Source: Pseudomonas cannabina
Lineage (GTDB): Bacteria > Pseudomonadota > Gammaproteobacteria > Pseudomonadales > Pseudomonadaceae
NCBI RefSeq assembly: GCF_900100365.1
Contig: NZ_FNKU01000001.1
Coordinates: 5,273,501 to 5,337,500 of the forward strand
Direction of reading: 5' to 3'
DNA length: 64,000 nucleotides
This document shows positions 45,567 to 55,231 of the stretch, one piece after another (position 1 is the stretch's first letter; the number at the start of each line of letters is the position of its first letter). The notes under the pieces were generated by a model that saw nothing but the letters and a program-made list of their open reading frames with translations, did no database searches and had not been told where the DNA came from. Both the position numbers and the translations under genes were made by a program.

Positions 45567-47915
45567 TCACTCCACCACACTGAATTCAACCCTCGCCGTC
45601 TGGCCGCTTTCGTCCAAAACGCTCAATTGATAGCGACCCGGCTTGTTCAGGGTCGGGGTGAAGTCTTGCTGGGTGTCGGTGTCGGCCAGTGGTGCGCCAT
45701 CAATGAACCACCAGCGTCGTCCGCTGCCACCCAGCGCCGTGAGGTTCAGGCGCAGCGCCTGGCGGCTGGAGGCGGGCAGGCGCAGGTTGTCACCTTCGCG
45801 CACGCCGACGATGCTCAGTGGCGGCGCGAGGTTCAGGTTTTGTGGCGGGCAGTCCGGGTCGGCGGGCGGCAGGCGTGTTTCGCGGCGTTCCGCCTTGGGC
45901 AGCCAAGGTTCCAGTGGCGCGGGCCAGAGGGCGATCTCCTGCGACTGGGCATCCGGGCAACGGCTGCCGACCCGCAAGCCCTTGGCATTGACCCATATAC
46001 GCTCCTGCAAACCCAGCCCGAGCGGTTGATCGGCCGCTTGCAGGGTCGGCGGCGTGGTGCCGTCCAGTGTCCAGGCGAAGCGCTGGCGGCGGCAATTGGG
46101 GTCGCTCTTGCTCATCGGCTGACCCAGCGGCCAGCAGATCGCCGCCACCCCGACATTCGACGGTACCGCCTGAACCGGCGCAGCAATCCCGCGCTGGCTG
46201 TCGCGATTGACCAGCACATCGTGCACCTGCAGCATCAGCGGCGCAGCCGAGGCCAGCCCGAACTGCCCTGGCACCGGCGTACCGTCCGGCCTGCCTATCC
46301 ACACACCGACCAGAAAACGCGGCCCGACGCCAATCGCCCAGGCATCGCGAAAACCATAACTGGTGCCGGTCTTCCAGGCCAGTTGCGGGCGCTGCACCAG
46401 CTCTGCACGCGGATCGATGTCCGGCCGCGATTGACCGCTGAGAATACGCCGGATAATCCACGCCGCCCCCGGTGACATCATCCGCCGCTCGCGCAGCCGG
46501 TCCTGTGGTTGCAGTCGCACATCGGCGCTGCGTCCTCCTCGGGCAAAGGCGCTGTAGCCGGTCACCAGATCTTCCAGCCGACTGCCCGCGCCGCCCAGAA
46601 TCAGCGCCAGATTCGGCTCGGCCAAGGGAGGCAGGGTCAGCGGCACGCCGCCATTGCGCAGTTCGGCGGCAAAGCGTTTCGGGCCGTAAACCTCAAGCAG
46701 CTGCACGGCAGGCAGGTTGAGGGACATCGACAGCGCGGAGCTGGCGGCGACCGGCCCGCCGAAACCGGTCGAAAAGTTGCCCGGCCGATAATCGCCATAG
46801 CGACGCGGCACGTCCTGCATCAGCGATTCGGAGTGAATCAGCCCGGCGTCCATCGCCATACCATAGAGGAACGGCTTGAGCGTCGAGCCCGGCGAACGCA
46901 GTGCGGTGACCATGTCCACATGGCCAAAACGTTTGGCATCGCTGATGTCCACCGAGCCTACGTAGGCGCGCACCGCCATGTTTTCTGCTTCAACCACCAG
47001 AATCGCTGCGGAGGTACGCTCCGGCAATCGCGCCCGCCAGCCCATCAACAGGTCTTCCATGCGCCGTTGCAGCGAGGCATCCAGTGTGGTGCGGATCAAT
47101 GGCGGGCTGTTCGGCCGATTCAGGCGTCGGGCCAGCAGTGGCGCAAGGCTCGGTTCCTGACGCGGTGCCAGCCACAACGGCTCTTCCAGTGCTTCGTCGA
47201 CGCTGCCCTGCGGCCACACCTTGAACTCGGCCAGCCGCTTGAGCACCTTGTCGCGGGCCAGTTGCGCACGCTGCGGATGACGATCAGGCCGCAAACGGCT
47301 CGGCGCCTGCGGCAATACCGCCAACAACGCGGCTTCAGCGCGGGTCAGGTTTTGCGGGGACTTGCCCAGATAGGCCCAACTGGCGGCGGCCACCCCTTGC
47401 AGCGTGCCGCCAAACGGCGCGCGATTGAGGTACAGGTCAAGGATCTGTTCTTTCGATAGGTGCCACTCAAGCTGCAAGGTGCGCCACACCTGGCGAAACT
47501 TGCCGGGCAGGGTGCGCGAATGTGGGTCAAGCAGCCGCGCAACCTGCATCGACAGCGTGCTGCCGCCGGACACCACGCGGGTCCCGCTGAGGTTCTGCCA
47601 ACTGGCGCGCACCAGCGCCAGCGGGTTGATGCCCGGATGGCTGTAGAACCAGCGATCTTCGTAGGTCAGCAGCGCTTCGAGGTAATACGGCGATACCTGA
47701 GCGTGCGTAACCGGGTAGCGCCACACGCCATTGGCGTCGGCGAAACGCCAGAGCGGCGTGCCGTCTTCGGCGAGCACGACACGGGCCAGATCGTCCTTGG
47801 GCAGTGGTAACGGCCAAATGCGATCAGCCAGCCAGAGCAGGGCGATGAGCAGCAAAATACCGCCTGCCAGCCATTTGATTTTTTGCACGAGGCGCAGAAG
47901 AAATTCAGGTTTCAA
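45567..47915 (-). CDS. pbpC: Penicillin-binding protein 1C PbpC
   Basis: 782-residue bifunctional peptidoglycan synthase. N-terminal membrane anchor (LAGGILLLIALLWLADRIW), GT51 glycosyltransferase (catalytic Glu in LTYEDRWFYSHPG, GGSTLSMQVARLL, YLNRAPFGG), transpeptidase motifs SxxK in RSPGSTLKPFLYG, SxN in SALSMSLNLPAVQ and KTG in AWKTGTSYGFRDAW, and a C-terminal BiPBP_C beta domain. Starts with TTG at 47915, AAAGG about 9 nt upstream. PbpC and the alpha-2-macroglobulin (next large gene) form a known functional pair: the first repairs the wall, the second traps proteases. Confidence 0.94.
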   Translation of the reverse strand: MKPEFLLRLVQKIKWLAGGILLLIALLWLADRIWPLPLPKDDLARVVLAEDGTPLWRFADANGVWRYPVTHAQVSPYYLEALLTYEDRWFYSHPGINPLALVRASWQNLSGTRVVSGGSTLSMQVARLLDPHSRTLPGKFRQVWRTLQLEWHLSKEQILDLYLNRAPFGGTLQGVAAASWAYLGKSPQNLTRAEAALLAVLPQAPSRLRPDRHPQRAQLARDKVLKRLAEFKVWPQGSVDEALEEPLWLAPRQEPSLAPLLARRLNRPNSPPLIRTTLDASLQRRMEDLLMGWRARLPERTSAAILVVEAENMAVRAYVGSVDISDAKRFGHVDMVTALRSPGSTLKPFLYGMAMDAGLIHSESLMQDVPRRYGDYRPGNFSTGFGGPVAASSALSMSLNLPAVQLLEVYGPKRFAAELRNGGVPLTLPPLAEPNLALILGGAGSRLEDLVTGYSAFARGGRSADVRLQPQDRLRERRMMSPGAAWIIRRILSGQSRPDIDPRAELVQRPQLAWKTGTSYGFRDAWAIGVGPRFLVGVWIGRPDGTPVPGQFGLASAAPLMLQVHDVLVNRDSQRGIAAPVQAVPSNVGVAAICWPLGQPMSKSDPNCRRQRFAWTLDGTTPPTLQAADQPLGLGLQERIWVNAKGLRVGSRCPDAQSQEIALWPAPLEPWLPKAERRETRLPPADPDCPPQNLNLAPPLSIVGVREGDNLRLPASSRQALRLNLTALGGSGRRWWFIDGAPLADTDTQQDFTPTLNKPGRYQLSVLDESGQTARVEFSVVE

Positions 47916-48010
47916 CGCAAAGAGCCTTTATGATCCACGGAACCTGGCGCCCCTGGCGATAGCCAAAGCGGACAGATCATTTTCTTCACGACCCCAATCA
48001 GGACGTACAT

Positions 48011-48304
48011 ATGCAGGTAGAAGGCTTTTTTGAATGGCTCGGGCAGGCCATCGGCGCGGTGATTCGTTTCTTCGTCGACGGTCTGGCGTGGTTGTTCAAC
48101 GGGTTTACCCATGCCGGGGGAAATTTTGTCGACGGCCTGTCGCGCACGCTCGGTATGGACACCTCGCTGATCAGCATCGTCGCACTGATCATCGGCCTGA
48201 TGCTGCTGTACTCGGCCGTCCGCGCGTTCATGCGTGCGTCAATCATTCTCGGGATCATCTGGCTGGCGCTGGGCCTCTGGTTGCTGAGCTGGATTATTCA
48301 TTGA
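48011..48304 (+). CDS. Small membrane protein between pbpC and the alpha-2-macroglobulin gene
   Basis: 97 residues with an amphipathic N-terminal half (FFEWLGQAIGAVIRFFVDGL) and two C-terminal membrane helices (LISIVALIIGLMLLYSAVRA, ASIILGIIWLALGLWLLSWI). AGGA 7 nt before the ATG supports translation. Family not recognised. It is divergent from pbpC by 95 bp, so it is not in either flanking transcript. Confidence 0.7.
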   Translation: MQVEGFFEWLGQAIGAVIRFFVDGLAWLFNGFTHAGGNFVDGLSRTLGMDTSLISIVALIIGLMLLYSAVRAFMRASIILGIIWLALGLWLLSWIIH

Positions 48305-48323
48305 TGGGCTAACTTCGCCTCCC

Positions 48324-48726
48324 TGTGGGAGCGGACCGGGCGACGCGTCGCTTATTCAAGAAGCCTCCATTTCAGGCAGTACATTTTCAGCGGATGTACG
48401 CTTTCCCTGTGGGAGCGAACTTGTTCGCGAAGGCTTTATTCCGGACGATACATCTTAAGGGGATGCACCGGCCTCTTCGCTTGTTCGAGAAAGCTTTATT
48501 TCAGGCGACAGATCTTCAGCGGATGTACGCTGTCCCTGTGGGAGCGAACTTGTTCGCGAAGGCTTTATTCCGGACGATACATCTCAAGCGGATGCACCGG
48601 CCTCTTCGCGAACAAGTTCGCTCCCACAGAACCGCGTCGTGTCAGACCATTTCGGGTAAAAGGCGACCGAAGGCTCCATGCCGGACGGCACATCTTCAGC
48701 GGATGCACCGGCCTCTTCGCTCCCAC
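48324..48726. repeat. REP/REPIN array with 129-bp tandem period
   Basis: GTGGGAGCGAACTTGTTCGC arms begin at 48409 and 48538, exactly 129 bp apart, each followed by near-identical sequence (GGACGATACATCTTAAGGGG versus ...CTCAAGCGG). The second pairs with a perfect inverted arm (GCGAACAAGTTCGCTCCCAC, ending at 48627), forming a full REPIN; the inverted arm of the first unit is degenerate (48466-48492). A different REP opens the array (48324) and a truncated inverted copy ends it (48709-48726). It occupies nearly all of the 457-bp gap before the alpha-2-macroglobulin stop. Confidence 0.88.
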
Positions 48727-48761
48727 AAGATCGCATTCCAAGCAAGCAAAGCAGTCAGTGA

Positions 48762-51700
48762 TCACTTGCCTTTGACCACCATCTGCGCTGGCGCATCACC
48801 CAGGGCCTGCCAGTTCGGGCGGTACATCGATTCCACTTGTGGCGGCGGTACGCGGTAGGTGCCGGGTGTAACGGCTCGCGCCAGATACAGCAAGTGCACG
48901 CTGTTGCCGCCGTCGATGTCCAGCGCGGCCACGTAGCGGTCGCCGCGATATTCCTGATGCTTGATCCCGGCGTTCTGCATCGATTCACGGATGGTTTTCA
49001 CCTCTTCGCTGGCGTCTTCCAGGCTGGCCGAGCTTTGCGCGAGGTTCTGGTTTTCCAGTTCCAGACCTGCGGGCAGCAAGTCCACCACCAAGGCGTCCGG
49101 AACGCGCTGTTTGGCAGCGATCTCCAGATGCACCAGCACCAGTTGCCCGGTTTTCAACGCGCCGACATTCAACGGCGCGCCGCTCAGGGTCAGGTATTCG
49201 CGCCGGATGCTCAGGTTTTCACCACCGGCCGCAGGCGGCTGGGTCGGATAGCCAGAGACGGTCAGCTGCTGATAGAGCGGCTCGCTGCCCTGATTGTGAA
49301 CGGTAAGCGGCGAGCCCAGCACGGTGCCGTCCAGCTTGAGGCCCGGCTGCTTGTTGCTCAGCTCGCGGGTTTCGGTGCCGCTGGCGATGCTCGCGGTCCA
49401 GTCCTTCTCCGGTTTGCTCAACAGGTTGCGACCGGCAAGGAACAGTGAATTGCTTTCCTGAGTGGACAGGTAGCGACTGGCAGCCACTTCATCCGCCAGG
49501 GCAAACAGGCGCTCGTCACGCTTGTCCTTGGCCAGGTCGTTTTCTTCCAGCAACGCCAGAATCAGCGCCTGATCACGCAGCGAACTGCCATAATCGGCCA
49601 GCCATTCGTTCTTGCGACCGACCGCCAGGCCGGCGGTCAGGGCCAGATCGGCGCGCGGTTTGTCGCCCATCTTCTCCAGCGCCACGGCCAGTTGTACCAA
49701 TGGCAGGCCGGAGCGCGCATCGCTGCGACGGTCGAACAGGCTGCGCAATGCCGCCAGCGGAGCCTGTTGACTGCGTGCCAGCACCAGCCCGGCGTAAGCC
49801 TGTACGGCAAAGCGCGTATGTTCGGCGTTCTGGCTGTAATTGACCTGAATCTGGCCAGCATCCTGCAAGTAGCGCAGCAAGCGTTCGTTGGCTTTCTTCA
49901 GCGCGTCCGGCGGCACGGCGAAGCCTTGATCGCGGGCGCGCAGCAGGAAGTCGGTGACGTAGGCGGTCAGCCAGTATTCTTCGTCGCCATCCGAGCCCCA
50001 CAGGCCGAAGCTGCCGTTGTAGCGCTGCATGCCCAGCAAGCGCTCGATCCCGATTTCGACTTTGCGCTTGCGTTCGGCATCCGGCTCGCCGCTCAGGCCC
50101 AGGCGCTTTAGAGTTTCGGCGTCGGCATACAGCGAGGGATACAGACCGCTGGCGGTCTGCTCCAGGCAGCCGTAAGGGTAAGCTTTCAGCGCGCGAATCT
50201 GTTCGCCGAGGTTCAGCGGCGGACGGCTCGACAGCGACAGCAGCGCTTCACGTCCCGCAGGCTCGAACGCCTCCAGCGCGCCGTCCGGCAGGCTCCAGGT
50301 CTGATCGTTGAGGGTGGCGCGGTAATGCTTGAGCATCGCCGGGTAGGCAGGGCGCACGCCTACGGTCCATTCGCGGGTGAACGCAGGCAGGTTTTCGCCC
50401 GGCAGGTCCAAGCCTTCCACCAGCACCTTGATCTTGCCCTGACCCAGCCCGCCCTGCGCCAGCACCGGCACTTTCAAGGTGACGCGCTGGCCCTGTTTGA
50501 GCTGCAAGGGCTTGCTCTGATCGCCGCCCGGAATGCTCAACTGGCCTTCCGCGCTGATTTTCACGTCCAGCTTCTGCGCTGAACCCGAGAGGTTGGAAAT
50601 GTCCAGCGCGACGCTGGTCTGGTCGCCGCCGGCCAGAAAGCGTGGCGTCGACAGTTCGGCAATGATCGGCGCGGCAACCACGGTTTTCGCCTCGGCCATG
50701 CCGTAGCGCTCGTCGGTCCAGGCCTGCGCCATGATGCGCAGTTCGCCATTGAAGTCCGGAATGTCGACGCTGACTTCGCCTTCGCCCGCATCATTGAGCG
50801 TCACTGGAGCACTCTGCTGCGCGACGATGGTAACGCTGGTGTCCGGACGTTTGCCGCCCTTGGCCAGCGCATCGCCACCGAACGCCATGCTCGCCAGACG
50901 ACCCTGACCGGCTTCGATCAACTGGCCATAGATATCCAGTTGGTCAGCACCGTATTGCTTGCGCCCGAACAGGCTGGCAAACGGGTCGGGCGTGGCGTAG
51001 CGGGTGATATTGAGGATGCCGACGTCCACCGCCGACACCAGCACATGGACCTGCTTTGGCACGCTTCCGTCGGCATTTTTGGCAGCAACCTTGAGCGTGA
51101 GTGGCTGTTTGGGACGCATTTTTTCCGGCGCGGTGACGGTCAGCGCCAGCTTGCGTGGCGCGCGGTCCAGCGGCAGGTGCAGCACGCCCACGGCACGTTT
51201 CGGTGTGATATTGGCCTTGCGTTCGCCGGGACGAATCACCAGCGCGGTGACGTACAAGTCGTGACGCGCCCATTGTTTGTCGAGCGGGATTTCATATGAC
51301 TTGCCTTCGGCCGGCACGTCGATTTCCTTCCACCACAGCGGACCTTCGCTGGACTCGATCAGCAGATAGCCCTTGCCTGCGGCTGGCGGCGTGACGGTGA
51401 CCGTTGCCGTGTCACCGTCGTTGTAAGCAGGCTTGTCCAGCGCCAGTTTGACCTGATCCGGCCTGACTGCGCCGCCGTCGGTGTTGTCCTGCCAGCGATA
51501 ACCGGCCCAGAAACGCAGGCTGCTGATCATGCCCGTGGCAGGGTCTTCCACTTCGACGCGGTACGGGCCCCACTCCACCGGGAAGCTAATCCTGGCCGTG
51601 GAGTCCTTGGAGATGTTGAGGGTTTCCTCGTTCAGGTTGAGGAATTTCTCATTGAAGTGGTAGCTCCAGCCGTCATCGGCCGAGTAGTTCCAGTAGTAGT

Positions 51701-53711
51701 CGCGGCGCTCACGGATCAAACGGACCTTGACGTTGTCGGCGGCCAGTTTGTTGCCAGCGGCATCGGCCATGACGATTTCGAACTCGGCCGGGCCGTCGCC
51801 ATTGGTTTGCGCTTCGCCTTTGCTGGCCTCATCGTCGTAATCATCGCCACCGGTGCTGCTGCCGAACAGCGCGCGCACGCCGGGCAGTTGCTCGGCCGGC
51901 CAGATCGGCTGCACCAGACGACGAGTGATCGGACGCCCTCCGGACTCTTGCAGGCTGGCTTGCAGAATCAGTTGCAGCGGCGACTTGGCGGCGGCCCATT
52001 CGGTTTTCACCGAGAGCGTCGTGTGGCCTTCGGCATCGAGGGTGACGGGCTCGAGCTCCAGGTCGTGCTTGAGGTCTGCTTCGGTGATCGAACCGAACTG
52101 GTAGCCCGGCAATTTGGCCACTGCTTCGCGCAACGGACGCACATACACCTGACCGGTCAGGCTGTTGCCCGAAGCGGGCGCGCCGTACAGATAGCGGCCA
52201 GTGATGTCGAACTGCGGGTCGTCGGCCGGTGCGACCGGCGTATCGCTGCCTTTGAGCTCCAGTGCCAGACGCTCGGGCAGGAAGTCTTCGACCTTGAATT
52301 CGTAAAGCTGCGGTTTGCCGTCGCCTAGGTCGAACACCAGTTGCCAGCGCCCGGTTGGCGCTTCTTCGGCAGGCTGCAATTGATATTGGTAAAAACCGCT
52401 GCTGTCGGCTTCCCAGACGAATTTGCGGCTGACCTGATCGTCAGGACGGCGCACTTCGACAGTGATCGGTTGCGGTTTGACGTGCTTGCCGTCGCTGTCA
52501 CGCAGCAGTCCGTTGAGCAGCACGGTTTCGCCGGGGCGATACAGGTCACGCGGGCCGAAAATGAAGAATTGCAGCGGATGCGCCTGCGGGCCGGAGATGT
52601 CGAACTCGGCCAGGTCCAGCGCCGAGCTGTTGAGGCGCAGCATGCTGGTCTGTTCATCCTTGTGCGCCAGAACGACCGCCGCTTTGGCGGGCAGCGGCAA
52701 TTGCGCATGGCCATCGCTGTCGGTCTTGCCTTGGGCGACTACTTTGCCGTTGTCGTCATAGACATCGACGCTCACGTCACCGAGGGCTTTGCCATCTTCC
52801 AGCGCCTGTGTGAAAACGTCCAGGCGATTGCTGTAACGGTGCACCGACAAGCCGATATTGCTGAGGGTGAACAGGGTGGCGGGTTGCGTGTAGCTGTAAG
52901 TGCCTGACGCGCGCATCACCGCCAGATAAACGCCCGGTTGTTGCAGCGCTTTGATGCCGGCAATCGGCAGCAGTACGGTTTCGCGGGTGTTACGGGCCGG
53001 CTTGAGGTCGAATCGGCCGCTGTAGACCAGATCGGCCATGGGCAGCAGCTCTTCAGAACTGTAGCTGGACAGGCTCGACGCGCCGTCCCATTGGGCGAGG
53101 AAGTTCGGCATCGAATCGGGTTTGACCCGGAAGAATTCGACATCCACTTTGTCGACGTTCAGGGCGATGAACGGCAGGCCCTCAGCCAGGCGCGTCGGCA
53201 ACAGGCTGCCCCGGCTGGCGAAGCCGACAGTCGCTTGCAGGTCGCGGGTTTCCAGGCGGCTGATGTATTCGGCGGCCAGCTTGGCCTTGTTGACGGCTTG
53301 CAGCCCGGCGTCGACGGTCAGCACCAGTTTGCGCTGCGGCTCGAGGTGACGCAGACGCAGCTCCATGAGGTTGTCCGACAGCTCCCAGGCACCGTCGACC
53401 TTGCCGTTCTTGCTGTCCACCAGATGAAGTTTGTCGCCGAAGTTCTGCTCCGGGTCCAGCGGCACCGAGAAGCTCACCGAGAGCGTGCTGGCGCCGTCAA
53501 CCTGGATTTCCGAGACGTCGATGACCGTCAGCTCGCGCCCTGCATAGCGCTTGCTCAGCGCGGCGAGGTCCACGGCGGGTTTGGGCCGGGCCTGGGTAAC
53601 CGCTGCCTGAGTCGCGGGGGCGGTGCCCGCCGCAGGTGTGTCTGGCGTCGAGGAATCGCAGGCACTCAGCAGCGCAAGCGCGCACGCCAGAAACAATCCT
53701 TTGTTCAACAT
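48762..53711 (-). CDS. Bacterial alpha-2-macroglobulin lipoprotein (YfhM-like)
   Basis: 1649-residue periplasmic protease inhibitor. Lipobox ALALLSACDS at residues about 11-20, MG-type beta domains through the first two thirds, a CUB/thioester region with the reactive thioester CLEQ in YPYGCLEQTASGLYPSLYA near residue 1182, an all-helical TED domain, and a receptor-domain-like C-terminus. The CLEQ makes it the type I (covalent trapping) form, which typically pairs with pbpC as here. Start at MLNKGLF is chosen because it begins the signal; two earlier in-frame starts exist. Same strand as pbpC but separated by a REP array and a small gene. Confidence 0.93.
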   Translation of the reverse strand: MLNKGLFLACALALLSACDSSTPDTPAAGTAPATQAAVTQARPKPAVDLAALSKRYAGRELTVIDVSEIQVDGASTLSVSFSVPLDPEQNFGDKLHLVDSKNGKVDGAWELSDNLMELRLRHLEPQRKLVLTVDAGLQAVNKAKLAAEYISRLETRDLQATVGFASRGSLLPTRLAEGLPFIALNVDKVDVEFFRVKPDSMPNFLAQWDGASSLSSYSSEELLPMADLVYSGRFDLKPARNTRETVLLPIAGIKALQQPGVYLAVMRASGTYSYTQPATLFTLSNIGLSVHRYSNRLDVFTQALEDGKALGDVSVDVYDDNGKVVAQGKTDSDGHAQLPLPAKAAVVLAHKDEQTSMLRLNSSALDLAEFDISGPQAHPLQFFIFGPRDLYRPGETVLLNGLLRDSDGKHVKPQPITVEVRRPDDQVSRKFVWEADSSGFYQYQLQPAEEAPTGRWQLVFDLGDGKPQLYEFKVEDFLPERLALELKGSDTPVAPADDPQFDITGRYLYGAPASGNSLTGQVYVRPLREAVAKLPGYQFGSITEADLKHDLELEPVTLDAEGHTTLSVKTEWAAAKSPLQLILQASLQESGGRPITRRLVQPIWPAEQLPGVRALFGSSTGGDDYDDEASKGEAQTNGDGPAEFEIVMADAAGNKLAADNVKVRLIRERRDYYWNYSADDGWSYHFNEKFLNLNEETLNISKDSTARISFPVEWGPYRVEVEDPATGMISSLRFWAGYRWQDNTDGGAVRPDQVKLALDKPAYNDGDTATVTVTPPAAGKGYLLIESSEGPLWWKEIDVPAEGKSYEIPLDKQWARHDLYVTALVIRPGERKANITPKRAVGVLHLPLDRAPRKLALTVTAPEKMRPKQPLTLKVAAKNADGSVPKQVHVLVSAVDVGILNITRYATPDPFASLFGRKQYGADQLDIYGQLIEAGQGRLASMAFGGDALAKGGKRPDTSVTIVAQQSAPVTLNDAGEGEVSVDIPDFNGELRIMAQAWTDERYGMAEAKTVVAAPIIAELSTPRFLAGGDQTSVALDISNLSGSAQKLDVKISAEGQLSIPGGDQSKPLQLKQGQRVTLKVPVLAQGGLGQGKIKVLVEGLDLPGENLPAFTREWTVGVRPAYPAMLKHYRATLNDQTWSLPDGALEAFEPAGREALLSLSSRPPLNLGEQIRALKAYPYGCLEQTASGLYPSLYADAETLKRLGLSGEPDAERKRKVEIGIERLLGMQRYNGSFGLWGSDGDEEYWLTAYVTDFLLRARDQGFAVPPDALKKANERLLRYLQDAGQIQVNYSQNAEHTRFAVQAYAGLVLARSQQAPLAALRSLFDRRSDARSGLPLVQLAVALEKMGDKPRADLALTAGLAVGRKNEWLADYGSSLRDQALILALLEENDLAKDKRDERLFALADEVAASRYLSTQESNSLFLAGRNLLSKPEKDWTASIASGTETRELSNKQPGLKLDGTVLGSPLTVHNQGSEPLYQQLTVSGYPTQPPAAGGENLSIRREYLTLSGAPLNVGALKTGQLVLVHLEIAAKQRVPDALVVDLLPAGLELENQNLAQSSASLEDASEEVKTIRESMQNAGIKHQEYRGDRYVAALDIDGGNSVHLLYLARAVTPGTYRVPPPQVESMYRPNWQALGDAPAQMVVKGK

Positions 53712-53890
53712 GTGGGCACTCATCGGCAACGGTAGAGAGGAGGCGACTATATAACAGTCGAGGTGACAAGTATTACTGTCAGATTGAACAGCGTGCGCCC
53801 GGACGCATTTGGGGTAAGGGGCGTCGCACGATAGTTAAACTGCATAGCCCTCGCGCTGTGGCTACAATGCCCGCCTTGTCGGGGGTTCTC

Positions 53891-55231
53891 ATGTCTACGT
53901 TGCTCACTGATTGGCGTCACCGCTCAACCCATCGGCGTGTCTGGGCGCTGGCGGCGCCGATGATTTTGTCGAACATTTCCGTACCGCTGGTGGCGCTGGT
54001 CGACAGTGCGGTGATTGGCCATTTGCCGCATGCGCATCAGTTGGGTGCCGTGGCGGTAGGGGCGACGCTGTATACCTTTCTCGCCTGGGCGATGGGGTTT
54101 CTGCGCATGGGCACCACCGGGTTTGCCGCGCAGGCGGCGGGGCGCAGTGACAGCGCGGCGCTGCGGCGGATTCTGTTGCAGGGGCTGTTGCTGGCCGGGG
54201 GACTGGCATTATTGCTGGGCGTGATCGCCTTGCCGTTCAGCCATCTGGCGCTGGCGATGATGCAGCCGTCTGCCGACTTGCAACAGATGACCCTGGACTT
54301 TTTCCACACTCGATTATTCGGCCTGCCTGCGGCGCTGGCCAGTTATGCGCTGGTCGGCTGGTTTCTCGGCACGCAGAACGCCCGGGCACCGCTGGCGATC
54401 CTGCTGGTCACCAATGTGGTCAACATCGTGCTGAATCTGTGGTTCGTGATGGAGCTGGACTGGGGCGTTATTGGCTCGGCCCGCGCGTCGGTGCTGGCGG
54501 AATGGACCGGCGTGGTGCTCGGCCTGCTGCTGGCGCGCAAGACTTTGCGCGCCTGGCCCGGACAGATTGTCTGGTCGGCGCTGAAGCTATGGAGCAACTG
54601 GCGGCCGTTGCTGGCGGTCAATCGCGATATCTTTCTGCGCACGCTGGCGCTTCAATCGGTCATGTTTCTGATTACCGTGCAGGGCGCTCGGCTCGGTGAT
54701 GCAACGGTCGCGGCCAACGCATTGCTGCTTAACGGCCTGCTGTTGACGGCTCATGCACTGGACGGGCTGGCGCATGCGGTCGAAGCGCTTTGCGGCCATG
54801 CCATCGGGGCGCGTGACCGCGACACGCTGCGTCGTTCACTGGTGGTGGCAGGCGGCTGGTCGCTGATTGCCAGCGTGGGGTTTGCGCTGTTGTTTCTGGC
54901 GGGCGGGCATTGGTTCGTCAGCCTGCAGACCGACATTCCCGAGGTTCGTGAAACGGCGATCACCTACCTGCCGTATCTGGCGTTGATGCCGTTGCTCGCG
55001 GTCTGGAGCTATCTGCTCGACGGGCTGTTCATCGGCGCCACGCGGGCCCGCGAAATGCGCAACGCGATGCTGATCAGCGCGGCAGGCATCGCGCCGGTTG
55101 CGTGGCTGGCTTCCAGCCATGGCAATCACGCGCTATGGCTGACCTTTCTGGCGTTTACCCTGCTGCGCGGCTTGAGCCTGGGCGCCATTGCCTGGCGCCT
55201 GACACGTAGCGATGGCTGGTTCACTCACTGA
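53891..55231 (+). CDS. MATE-family efflux transporter (DinF type)
   Basis: 446 residues with twelve membrane helices in two six-helix halves: first half starts VWALAAPMILSNISVPLVAL and LVDSAVIGHLPHAHQLGAVA, second half LALQSVMFLITVQGARLGDA and LLTAHALDGLAHAVEALCGH. DinF-like members exchange H+ or Na+ for organic cations; the substrate cannot be told. The ATG at 53891 follows GGGGG; the longer open frame upstream overlaps the alpha-2-macroglobulin gene and is not coding. Confidence 0.9.
   Translation: MSTLLTDWRHRSTHRRVWALAAPMILSNISVPLVALVDSAVIGHLPHAHQLGAVAVGATLYTFLAWAMGFLRMGTTGFAAQAAGRSDSAALRRILLQGLLLAGGLALLLGVIALPFSHLALAMMQPSADLQQMTLDFFHTRLFGLPAALASYALVGWFLGTQNARAPLAILLVTNVVNIVLNLWFVMELDWGVIGSARASVLAEWTGVVLGLLLARKTLRAWPGQIVWSALKLWSNWRPLLAVNRDIFLRTLALQSVMFLITVQGARLGDATVAANALLLNGLLLTAHALDGLAHAVEALCGHAIGARDRDTLRRSLVVAGGWSLIASVGFALLFLAGGHWFVSLQTDIPEVRETAITYLPYLALMPLLAVWSYLLDGLFIGATRAREMRNAMLISAAGIAPVAWLASSHGNHALWLTFLAFTLLRGLSLGAIAWRLTRSDGWFTH

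Noticed and set aside
48324..48726. CRISPR-like array
   Set aside because: Only two long units, with hairpin arms in both orientations and GTGGGAGCG cores; it is a REP/REPIN array.
53636..53890. N-terminal extension of the MATE protein
   Set aside because: The open frame continues upstream but overlaps the alpha-2-macroglobulin start and has no hydrophobic or family sequence; the ATG at 53891 has its own ribosome site.
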